In this document: positions 43,848-54,740 of the stretch, in pieces
Layout: each line of letters begins with the position of its first letter
Numbering within the stretch: the first letter of the stretch is position 1
Source of the DNA: Dichomitus squalens LYAD-421 SS1
Taxonomy: Eukaryota; Basidiomycota; Agaricomycetes; Polyporales; Polyporaceae
Direction of reading: 5' to 3'
Length of the DNA: 64,000 nucleotides
NCBI RefSeq assembly: GCF_000275845.1
Contig: NW_006766892.1
Location: 202,666-266,665, forward strand
Position numbers and translations under genes: made by a program
Notes under the pieces: generated by a model
Databases searched by the model: none
The model's input: only the letters and a program-made list of their open reading frames with translations
What the model was told of the DNA's origin: nothing

Positions 43848-45895
43848 ATGTCCTCACCACCCAAGAGGTCCAATACCGCGGCGCCGTCTCCTCCGCGACC
43901 CTCTTCCCCGCCCCCGGGGAAGGGGTCGATGCGAGCACGCATGTCGACTGCCATGCGCCGCGCGTCGACTGGCCTCTCGATCACCCAGGCTCTCTCGCGG
44001 ACTTCCTCCAAGTCCTCTTTGAAGGACTCTCTGAAGGTGTCTACAGACTCGACGCCGGCGCCGCCCTCAGTAGAAGATGCGCGACCAGGAGTCAGTCCCG
44101 TTGCAGAATCCCCTGCCCGCGAAGAAGCCGCAAACCTCGCTGAAGGCACCACAAGTATACTTCGTCCATCCCCGCTTGCAAACGTGGTCGTGACCGAGCC
44201 GACGCCGGAGCCGACTCCAGGACCAACTCCTGCTCTGGAGCTCAGCGTCACCGCTTCTCCGGAGCAAATACCTGGCGAACTTCCGCATCAAACGCCTGTG
44301 ACCCCACTGGAGGCCTTCGGCTTCGGCGACTCCATCCTCCCTACCACTACGTCGAAGCCGACTAATGTCGAAAGTCCCCAGCTGCTTCCTCAGGATGCTC
44401 CCGCGATCGGCGAGCCTGTCTCCCTTCCCGAGCTTACTCCAGCAGTCCCTCTTCCTCCGCCCACGGTGGAGCCTGAGGAACCGATAGCCCTCGAGGACGG
44501 CCGCCAGGACTACTTCTCTTACGGCGATCCAGTTGTTGCTGCAACTTCTGCTCCCCCTCCGAAGAACGACGTCACCGGTGTCTCTCAGTACGTCAGAACC
44601 TGTCTTAATTAACCCGTGAACACCGCTCATGCTATTCATTCACAGGTCCAGCCGTCAGCAAGCAGCTGCGCCGTACAGCCTCGGTGAGGGTGACGATGCC
44701 TCTGTTGCAGAGACCCTCCGCTCGGATACGGAGTGAGACTTTCCTGTTCAGCCTTCTGCGAGCATACTGATCCAGTGCTTGTGTCGACGCCCTGTCCAGA
44801 CCTGTCGTTGAGCCTCGTGCAGACATCCAAAATACCCCATTTTCGTTCCCTCTCCCCCCAAGAACCATGTCATTGGTCCAGCTCGGTAAGCCATCATTGT
44901 GAGGACCGATTTGAGTATCTCATTATCTCATGTCATGACTCCTAGGTCCAGCCGTCAGCCAGTGACCTCGTTGCATGGCCCTAACAGAGTGAGTCCTGTT
45001 GCAACATACTACCCCCCGCGACAATTTCCTGACGGGTGGAGCACCGTAAGCGTTATCAATTGCTCGGTGCCGACTAACGGTGTGCTGTCCCAGCCGATCC
45101 CAGAACCTATCCCACAATCAGCTCCTCCGGCAGCTATGACTAACATGAATCCTGGAGAACAGACCCGTACTGAGCTTTCGATTCAATCAAATGCTCCCTC
45201 CTTCCTTGGTGAAAAATCGTACGGAACCATTACAACACAGTACGGTCTATGACCTGTTATGACACGAACTACCATCGTGCTCATCAATGTTGCTGAAGCA
45301 GCCGATCACTTCCTTCTCAGGCAGGTCCTCACCAACCAGCATATCCTGTGGCGTCCAGTGGTTGTGCATCTCCCCTTAACGGATATTTCGTAGCCCCTGG
45401 CCAGTACGTCGACCTGCTACAATCCCATACAAACACCCAAACGCATCCTATATAGACATGACCTGCCAATAAGCAGCGGAATATCACGCGTTGACCAGGA
45501 GCAAAGCACTTTTGTGTCGACACCTGTGCCATCTTTATTCAAGTCAGTGACGTGGTATCGTCTCTTCTCCCCTATCCGATTATCTGATATTCATTTTGTA
45601 GTGAGCGCACACCTTTATTGCGGCCTCATGAAAGGATGGGCCGAGAAACTATCAGTATATACGTGTACATACGTCTATTGGTAAGACCTCCAGCAGTGAA
45701 CTCTTGACTTCTGATCCTAATGAATCCCCGCAGGCCACTGCCGGCCTCAGCACCATTACTATGTTCTTGGCACTTTCACAATCACTTGACGTTCCTCGCA
45801 TCACGGTCTATCTGACCATCGTTTTTGCAGGAACATGCTTGCTGTCTGCTCTCTTTGGTATCTACCAAGTATTGCAACCGCTACATCTACATTAG
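43848..45895 (+). CDS. Hypothetical tail-anchored membrane protein with long disordered N-terminus
   Basis: Eight exons (43848-44587, 44646-44732, 44946-45045, 45094-45239, 45302-45403, 45474-45542, 45602-45680, 45734-45895) keep one frame and give 494 residues. The N-terminus (MSSPPKRSNTAAPSPPRPSS, then a basic SMRARMSTAMRRAST) and a Pro/Thr-rich region (EPTPEPTPGPTP) look disordered. The C-terminal part has LRPHERMGRETISIYVYIR and one hydrophobic helix (VYLTIVFAGTCLLSALFGIY) close to the end, so the protein is probably anchored with most of it in the cytosol. Similar basic-then-disordered proteins are common in basidiomycetes; no function is known to me. The junction 44732/44946 is the weakest: the 213-nt intron could hide another exon. 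Confidence 0.62.
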
Positions 45896-46761
45896 CACGA
45901 ACATGTCTAGTTGATCAGTGATTGGCTGTTATTTGGATTTGAACACAAGGGACTGAGCGGGGCTTTCATTCAATGGAACGTACCTACTTACCAATGATAT
46001 ATTTTGTTCGCGCTCAGCGGGTTTGACTGCCTCTTGTGTCAAGGCTCTGACTCTGGCTTCCCACATGTTAAGCTGCTTGCATGTGGAAGTACGGCAGCTT
46101 CAAAGGGGTTTGGTCGAATTCTCATATATGCGTTCAAAGACAGCGCAACATGCCGTGATATCAGTGCGAGCGAGCGGTCACGGGCGGGATACTAACACGG
46201 CAGGCACTGGCCTAATTCTCGTGCGAAGAAAGGCGAGAGGAACTTCGGGACAGTCTTAGGTTCGCCCGGAAACATAACATCTATACCACATCACGCAACA
46301 AATTGACTTTCTCTACACCTTTCTGAGAATCAAACCCGAGAGAGAATTACACCTCTCCCGCACGCTCGCCCCATCAGAGAAAATGTCCGGGAAAGGTCAG
46401 CTTTCAGGAACTGAGCGCCAGAAAACCTTTGTGAAAGCTAACAATTCAGCCCTTTCTTCACTCTGGAGAGTGGCACTCGAAAGCTGTTCTGTTATATGTG
46501 AAGAAACGTGTGGTAGCTTTCTGTGAAAGTCATCCTATACTTGTGGGAGAGATGGAGGGGATATCAGCTGTTCAAGTTAGGACTGTCCCGGAAAATCTCT
46601 TACATTTCGCAGGGTTGGATGATGTGCCCTGCCTGTCGTGTAAGGCAGTGTTACAGTATATATCAGGAAGTAAACGTAATGTGTACACAGGTTCATGAAG
46701 ATACCCTTCGCCGTAATCATGATAGTCATTGTATTCTAATGCACACGATTTCGCTTTTATA
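45896..46761. other. Intergenic; no gene recognised
   Basis: Between the hypothetical membrane protein and the HET gene (convergent). AT-richer than average; short frames only. Confidence 0.45.
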
Positions 46762-48166
46762 TCAAGCTTGATTTACCCCGGGAATACCTGGGCGCCGCGA
46801 ATAGTCCGCGATGTATATTTCTCGCCACTGCGCAGCGATGCTATGCAAACAAGCCATTCCGCACCAGCAGTGGTCGAGTGCAATCCAACGGGGGCCTTGT
46901 GCCACACAGAAAACCGGGTGGGAACGAATGATAGCGTCTGTGCAGGTGAGTAGCTTCAATCCTAAGTGTTGGGGGCGGTTGCCCTGCCGATCGACGCAGA
47001 ATAACACGGCAATGACGCAGTCCCTTAGCTCTATGACTGGGACACGAGAGAGGATGCCGTAGGGTGTTGCTGAGAAGGTTGGCAAATAGCTGGAAGGGTT
47101 GGCCGGAAGTGCGTCAAGGACGCCCAGGCGCCGCAGGTAGTCACCCATCCCCCGAACGACCTCTCCCAGTTGGGATCCCTATCGGACGAGATATCAGCAT
47201 GGACGATGCATCATGTGGATGTAAATAAGGGTCACAATTCTGAGCTTCCCCACAGTATCGCACACACGGCCGCTGTTCCTGAAAGCCCTAGGAGAATGGG
47301 CCAATAGAACCGACGCCTGAACGTGGGCGGCGCACATCTCGAAGCCATCTGGGCCTTTGAGCCGCTGCACAGGTGCGGTGCAATCTCGTTTGTCTTCTAA
47401 CCCCCACGCGAATAGAGTAGGATCCATGGAAAACTTCATGATCTCCTCCTGCACCCGCCGGAATGCGCGCGTCCCTTCACCGTAGAGCACGGGCATCCCT
47501 ATGTCGAAGATGCCCATCAAGCAGTACGCCTCGTCCTCGACACGCGTCGTTTGGCGGTGCGCTGCCCATGACATCCGCTGAGCGATGCTGAAATCACCGG
47601 GGACCTTCTCGTGCCGCAGAATGCTAGCGGGTACGCCGGTGATCTCCTGGAGTAGATTGCAGAGCTGCGCCTTGGTACCGAGTTCTTCCCAGCTCTGAGA
47701 AAGTAGTCTGAGGGAGGAGGGAGCGATGAGTTTCTGCAAGGTCCAGCCGCGTCTATGCCATCTACTCCTGCGAAAGGCAGAATCGGGGTCCTCAAGCCTG
47801 CTTGGTGGTGGTCGGGACGTCCTGGAGGTACGCATAGCAGGTTCTCGATAGGGAGTAGTAGCGAAACATGGAGTTAATGGCCTCTGACAGTTCGACGCTA
47901 CTCGTCTTGTCGATGCAGCAGGTATCGTTCCAGATCCACTGCAGTCCACTCCTCTCTGCCAACCGACAGCTCTCCCGGATCTTCGCAGAGGCATCGTCCC
48001 TCGGGTTGGTCGTCGGGGAGTGTCTTCTGATGATGTCTTGCATATCCTGGAATGAAGTCTCGCCCGTCTGATCCCAGACATGCGAGAGGATGGCGTATCC
48101 TCCCGGAGCGTCCTCTGGGTTGTTGAAGTGCGTCAACTCAGCGCGGGAGGTACTGAGAAGCCACAT
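46762..48166 (-). pseudogene. HET-domain protein gene with one frame break
   Basis: HET domains act in heterokaryon incompatibility, triggering cell death after fusion of unlike strains, though most homologues are untested. From the ATG at 48166 the frame encodes MWLLSTSRAELTHF, GGYAILSHVWD, SGLQWIWNDTCCIDKTSS, ELSEAINSMFRYYSLSRTCY and AYLQDV, then meets a stop at 47792-47794. The expected continuation (DPDSAFRRSRWHRRGWTLQ, LLQEITGVPASIL, RMSWAAHRQTTRVEDEAYCL, LYGEGTRAFRRVQEEI) is in another frame from about 47800. An intron at 47235-47179 then joins in phase to 47178-46762 (YLPTFSATPYGILSRVPVIE). No GT-AG intron can bridge the break, so there is an indel: a real mutation or an assembly error. 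Otherwise the gene is complete. Confidence 0.78.
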
Positions 48167-48944
48167 GGAGGCTAGATCCTCGTCAGCCGGACTGAACGAA
48201 ACACGTTGACATTGCGCGAACCATACCTAGAACGATAGGTCCTTCGACTATCTGCGTTTCGATGCGTTGACGAGTTCAGGCTGAAGTGATTCCTCACTGG
48301 AGAGAGATATGGTTACAGCAGACAGTGGAAACACAGGACGTCGGTGCACCGCGGACGGCGGTAAGAGTCGTGTCGTTGCAACGCGGAATACACGCCTTTC
48401 TGCTGCATAGGCAATATCTACACGTTGATCATGGGCATTCGGTGTCCGCATGGTGTTGATAGCAAATAATCATTGGAGCTTGACCTTGGTAGTCTCTGTG
48501 TGCTGTCGGCGTGCGTCGTGTATCAGGTTAAGATACAATCCACCGACGGCGAGCTGCACTGGTAGTCTCACACTCATCACGCTTACGTCATCGCAGTAAC
48601 AGTATATCGAATGCATTGGTGAAGTGCTTGTTGTACGTCCTCCTCGACGATGTATCCTATACAGTATCGCAGATTCTTCCTCTAGTGTACGGCGTGCGTG
48701 ACCCGGTGTCAGCCCCGCCAATTGCCCATTGGGCCCAGGCTGGATAACAATATAGGGATAGTGTGGGGATTGGATAACAGTTGGATAGCGTATGAGGCAG
48801 AAAAGCGAGTAGATAGGGACGTATTAAGGATGTATAGGGTACGATGGGTGCGCGAAGGAGTGAGAGATTAGAGCAGTCATAACATACAGCCATCTGACGT
48901 GAATCCAAGCGAGAAGTAACGTCAATCCCGAGCCGTTCTCATTC
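48167..48944. other. Intergenic between HET and P450 genes, with a dispersed repeat
   Basis: No gene recognised; contains repeat copy 2 at 48539-48685. Confidence 0.45.
48539..48685 (+). repeat. Dispersed repeat, copy 2
   Basis: Partner of 42749-42895: same order of exact blocks, same orientation and nearly the same total length, 5.8 kb away. Confidence 0.75.
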
Positions 48945-51082
48945 CTAGCATTTGCGGAGCGCGAAGGTCAGCTTGCATTCTTTTGTTGCAGGGTGGATTA
49001 CCTATGTCCCAAACTCGAGATTAGACATGCGCCCTCGATAATCACGACACGTTGACTCACAAATGCATCCTTGATCTGCATGGTATGTTCGTTCGTCTCA
49101 CTGCTGTTGGCGGAGATATCGAAATTGCAAGCGATCGCTGCAACGGCAACACGCAAGACAATATGTGCGAGATTTTGACCCCCGCAAACGCGGCTTCCGA
49201 CACCGAAGGGCATGAGGTGCTGCGACATCCTGGGGCAAGCGAAAGGTCAGACGTGGTGGAAAGAGCTGTCCAGGATCAATACACACCTGTTCAATCTCTC
49301 GTCTTCACCAGCCGTGCCCTCTACAGAAAGCCAGCGTTCAGGAAGGAAGGTCTCAGGGCTTGGGAACACCTCCGAATCGCGGTGCATACTCCACGCCTGC
49401 GTTCCGACGACGGTACCAGGAGGCAGAGCATAGCCCATCATATCGAACCCGTCGTCGATCTTGGAAGCAGTAGTAGAAGGAACGACGCGCTCCAGCAACG
49501 AAGGAGCGGGTCCGTACACCCTCATACCTATGTGGTCGACTCAGCTACGGAGGCGTGAGGGATGATTGATAAGACTACGGACCTTCCTTGATGAATGCAT
49601 TCAGATAGGGCATTTTGCACAGCGTCGCAAAGTCAGGCACGACATGACGATCAGCCATGTGTTCCTCGAGCTCGGCTTGGAGGTGCTTCATGATGTCTTT
49701 GCGACGGCTGAGTTCCCAGAACAGGTAAGAGAGCAACGTAGTTGTTGTGTCCACTCCCGCCACACTGTGGAACTCGATTAGAGGAATACTGTATACGGAA
49801 CATGAAACGTTACTCACAGATGACCCATGCACTCGGAAACAATGTTCTGCACCGAAAGACTATCATGCGCGCTGTTAACCCTGTTCTGCAGCATGCGTTG
49901 GACCAAAGGGATCCTGTCTCCCTTCTCGTGGTCGATAGGGGCAGCTTGCATCCTTGCCGAAGTGTCCTCGATGTGACCGCGTACGAACTTTCAAGCTGAC
50001 ATCAGTTCGTGCGTGGTTGCCTAATAGGGTCAAGGGACTGACCTCAGCCATGGTGTTGTCTGAATTGCATATGCGGCGCCATGTTTCGCTGGGGAGCCGG
50101 CATACGATACTCCAAACCGAAGTCGGGATGAAACTCCGCTGAAAACGAACGTTGAAGGACATGAATGGCATGATGTAGAGTCCACACATACCACAATGCC
50201 CCTAGTCGGGAAGTCGCAAATGGCTTGGGAGAGGACATCGCGAATACCCATGGCGTAGTTATCAAGCGCTCCAGAGCGAGAGCCGAAGACAGTCGTAGAG
50301 ATGACATCGACCATAAGGTGGCGGAATAGCTCGGGACAAGAGACGGACGTCTTCCCCTGCTGGTTCTCGAGGATCTACGGCAGCAATAAGGTAAGTCGGG
50401 CTCTCGCTACGATGTTGCGGCACATATAGAGTCCAACTTACGTTCAGGACCTTGATGACAGAATCGTTGACGTCAGGCTGGAACTGGGTGAGGTGTGGTA
50501 GGTTGTAGTGCGGCGCATAAGCCTTGCGGCGTGCTGCGTGCTCGGCATGAGGAAGGGTCGTCATACTAGGAGGCGAAGATATTCAGTCAGCGAGCCCCCC
50601 ATCCCACAAATTCAGGCACACTCACGCATGGTCATTATTGTTCCTACAAGCCGGTACGCAGGATTTAGCCAAAAATCGTGCAGACGTGCGCGATACACTC
50701 ACGTAAGGAGAGCTTTGTAGAATGGGCTCTTGTCAAACTTGTGAACGCAGTAAACGCTCCGCATCGTCGTCAAGTCGCAAAAGACGACCTTGTTGGGTCC
50801 GACGCGTACAACGGGCCCATATCGCTCAAAAAGCGCTTGGATCGTCATGCATTGCTGCAGCCGAGCGACGTGCGTAGTGAGCCAGAAGTCCGAGACGGCA
50901 GCGTACCAGGGACCGGGGATCGCGGCGAGCGGCGAGAGAAAGAGGTTGTATACGCAGGTACCGCATATGTAGAGGAAACAAGCGGTGATCGCGAGGACGA
51001 GGAAGGACGTGGGCGGGATGTGGAGGAGGGCGTTTGAGTAGGAGAGTGGGTGTACGAGGAGGACAGACTGAGAGCTCGACAT
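48945..51082 (-). CDS. Cytochrome P450 monooxygenase
   Basis: Ten exons (51082-50703, 50643-50626, 50565-50442, 50374-50192, 50138-50043, 49987-49818, 49764-49583, 49527-49287, 49229-49061, 49001-48945) join in phase to 539 residues. An N-terminal membrane anchor (SFLVLAITACFLYICGTCVY) leads to the proline hinge IPGPWYAAVS, placing the enzyme on the ER. I-helix AGVDTT (326-331) carries the oxygen-activating Thr, the K-helix has EGMR (ExxR), the PERF-like FLPERW follows, and the haem loop is FGVGSRVCGG with Cys480. The end reads DAFVIHPATKECKLTFALRK. All canonical residues are present, so it looks functional. Exon 2 is only 18 nt. The family number and substrate cannot be told; no partner reductase or synthase lies nearby. 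Confidence 0.93.
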
Positions 51083-54000
51083 TGTGATAGAGAACTGTGC
51101 GAAGGTTTGTTTGTGATGGGGTGCCTGGGCAGCTTGGGGCTACGCTGCGGGCTGTTTGAGGTAAGTGAGAAACGGGTAGTCGCAGGCCAGTTTGAGTATG
51201 CAGGGGAGGATGTGGGAGCTCAATATCGCGGAGAGTAGGCGACACGAAGACCCTGCTGATCGCGGCAAGGGGAAGCGCAGTGATGGAGAGAAGAGAGGGA
51301 GCGCAGAGATGGAAGTCGGTAACGACGCGCGGATTTATAGGCCGGCATCCTGTGACGTCCGCGAGAGTCCGTTGGTGTGAAAGAAGCACCGCACTGGTAT
51401 CCCAAACAAAGGGTGAATGTGAACGTGTCGGGCGGTGAGAGGAAACGCTCCTCCACAAGCAATCTATCGAATTCCCCATCCGGCAACCCACATACCATAT
51501 CCATGCCACAGTGAAGGAAACGCCGTCGGAGTTCGCGACACGGACGGCACCCGCACCTCCAAATACGGGGCCGGTCATCAACGCCCAGGGAATATCATAG
51601 AGGCCGGGAAAATAACAGCACCTCCCATGACGGGCGTCGCCTCCGGGACATCGGAGCCAACGCGCTCGCACCCGCTGTCGGCCTTCGTGCGCCTGTCTTG
51701 GCTCAATATCGCCCACGCCGCGAGCGGTGGCGGATCCCTGGCGCGTCACACTCTCCGAAGACGGCCGCATCGACGTCGGGACATCATGGGGCATCCGGCC
51801 GTAACTAGGGTTCCGCGCAACGTTAGCGGACGTCACAGGCAGCCAGGCCAGCCTATCTGCTCACCGCCGTCGTCCTCCCGTTCTTCGCGGTGAAGCTGTG
51901 GTGATCGGTTGATAAGGCTACGTCTCACATCTACCTAGACGAGGGCGAGATCGGTGTGGGTACAATCCGGGAGACCGTCAGCCGGCAGATCCACAAGGTA
52001 GAGAACCGCTCGAGATAGATCGTCCCTGTATGACAGTGTTTGGCGATGAGCGCACGATGGAGCAAAGTGCGTTGCGGATTTGGGTGGAGGACAGGCTCTT
52101 GCGTTGAGTCCGCGATTTGACAGATACATGGACCGCCTCGAGCCCCGCCTCTTGAAGAGCGCGCCGGCCTTAAGTCCAGCAAGGCACAGACCATGACGGC
52201 GTTACGGCGCACACCAGCTCTGCGGCACCGTCGTTTGGTTAAATTGCGAGCACATTTGGACGTTTTTACGCCTCGAACCATACTCGGCGACGTCACTCAC
52301 CTCTCATCGTCTGCTCCAAAGCCCTCGCATCCGACGCCGCAGGAGAGCCCATTCTATGGGGAACAAAACACGAGGAAGATTTATCAAAGAAGTCAGCCAC
52401 GTTCACGGACGCACGATGCAGCCAGCGTACCTAGTCTACGGTGGATGGAGGGCGTTCTCGAGGCGGCCTCCTTGTAGGCGACTCAGTTGACGTCGATCGT
52501 GCTTCAGTGTATGCGGCCGCTTGTCAGTGGTAGCTGTCGCCATCAAGAAAGCAGACTGTTCTACCAAAGGTGAAACAGATGAAATGCGCCCCGACGCCGG
52601 CCTCCACTTTCGGCCTCGTAAAAGTGCAAAGGGCCGAATGGCTGCACAGGCAGTGCTGGGAACGACGAACCACCCCAGCAACCGATCCCATTTCCTCGAC
52701 GTCCTCTGGAAAGGTCCATCGACGTTAACGGCCGCAAGCCGGCGCAAAAAGAGACCATCGCACCTCGTGCTCCAGACATCGCATCCTGCTTCGCCATTGA
52801 GTCGCAGCCGCATTTACAGTCCGCGCGTACTGAATTAACCGCCGCCGAAGACAGAGCAGCCAAGAGAAGTAGTCCTTCCCGCGAACGCCAGCAAGGGAAC
52901 CACGTTCCAACCTACGTACCGCCACACAGCACACGCGACTATCTGCGGCGTCACTCAAATGTAACCAACCTTCCCGCACGGGAAGGTAAACAGCACCAGA
53001 CACCCTAGGTTGTGCCTCCGCTACTCGGCCGCACGCTGATTGTACAGGATTAAAGCCGAGGACCGAGAAGTCCAGGGAAGCGCGTCCGGACGTGTCGGCT
53101 GTCGTCCGCGGGAAGCGGCTGTGGATTTTTCCTACTTGGAAGGCGTGCGGGCCAGACGCCACCATCCCGCAAGGTTAGGTTGGTTATGGTAGACGCATTG
53201 CTTGACCGAGCCCCGTAGAGACGCGCAGCTGCCGAGCGGTTCGAATAGAGTGTCCCTGGCGGGCACGAGGCGGAGGAGCTGTATAAGAACTGATTGTGAG
53301 CAGGATTCGAGGAATGGGGGTGCTGTAAGAGTACAACTCACTGACCGAGGAACGTCGCCAGACATCCTTATCACTATAGAGCCTCGACTCTGCACGTCAG
53401 TATGATGCCACAGCTGTCGCAAGTTTGGAGTGCGACAGATAAATTTTTGCATTATACCCCCTGGACCCTCAGCAGTACTCGCCTGTGTAGCAGTCATGCA
53501 AGCGTTGTGAGTTCATACTCAGGCAAGTCTCATATACGATGTGGGCCGTGGGGAAGCAGACTGAGCATATACCCTTACGGAGCTAGTAGCAAAGCTAGAA
53601 GGTGAGAATAGTTCCTGAAATCGGGGTAACGAGGCACGTCGTCCCAACTAGTAACGGCCTGACAGGGTGCGGAGTTCGAGTCAAGACCCCAGTACTGCTG
53701 ACGGCACGTTGAGAGGCACAAGCCCTAGGTTCTCCTGAGTCCTTGCTCTTCGTCTTTGATCTATTCACCCACACGCTCAGTGGTATCACGAAAACGGATG
53801 ATTTTTGCCATCCGGCTGCTTGCTGACCATCCGTACAACCGCCTCCGGGCTATATGCATGTCGAATCAGGACATCATCAAACTCACGCTGAATCCCGTCG
53901 ACAAGTTCTTCACCCACGATGAACCGGATCCAGCGACAAATACGAAGGAGGAAGGCGGCGCCGTTGGCAGGAGACAAGAGTCGGGGCGCGCGACGAGGAT

Positions 54001-54740
54001 CGACTTGCGCTCCGGCTCTCGGACCGCTGGCGGAAGCTTTCAAGAGCGCGCATTAATGAGCAGGCTCCGCTGCCTGGCTCGCTATTACCAACTGCTCATT
54101 GCGTGCAACCCGCACCACTCGCAAGCCACTCTCTCCACTGCTCCGACCCTCAGCCTCGACGTCAACGAGTGGCCGCTCGTAGGCTGACGTCCTCTACACA
54201 TCTGCGGCTGACGACCTTGGGTTCTCCTCTTTTAGTTTGCCGAGCTTGCCCCGCTTGCCCCAGATTACGATCTGCGTCGTGCTGCCCTGCTCGTCGTTTC
54301 GCCCCGACACTCGCCCTCGACATCATATCTGCTGCCTCCTTCCACCTGGCTTTGAGGAGACCACATAGTGCCCGTGCTGGACCGTCACGGACGCCGCGGA
54401 ACGCTGGAGGACGCCAGCGCGGTCACAAACCTTAATTGACAAATAGCCTGATCGGTGGGTGTCCGCGCGTGTGTCTTGTTCTCCCGTCCTGCTCACCACG
54501 CCCGTCGTCCTCAGCATAATCCTCTCAAGGCACCCATAACGCCTCCCTCTGCCCTACTACTTCTTGATCTGCGTCTACCCAGCAGCCACATCACTTTACG
54601 CCGCAACAAGGGACTTCTACCGGTCGAGGGACGCCGAACTCTTGCCAGCTGTACAACACCCGTTCTCCTCACCTCTTGTATCCTGTTGTAAGCTCAGCAC
54701 ACCTAAGTTATACTGCATCTGTCTGCCTCCCCCTTTCACC
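51083..54740. other. Gene-poor stretch of about 3.6 kb
   Basis: The longest gene-free interval of the window, between divergent P450 and F-box/WD40 genes. Frames are short and mutually overlapping. On the minus strand near 51480-51830 a discontinuous peptide (GGAVIFPASMI, WALMTGPVFGGAGA) is hydrophobic and might be remnants of a membrane protein, but frames are broken and I cannot name it. The last 600 bp are C/T-rich and probably the promoter and 5' leader of the F-box/WD40 gene. Confidence 0.4.

Noticed and set aside
21121..51082. Secondary-metabolite cluster idea (DAHP synthase, MFS exporter, SDR, P450)
   Set aside because: The genes are spread over 30 kb among housekeeping genes, and no synthase or cluster regulator is present.
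53640..53720. GGAGTTCGAGTC resembling a tRNA B box
   Set aside because: No matching acceptor, D or anticodon stems could be folded around it.
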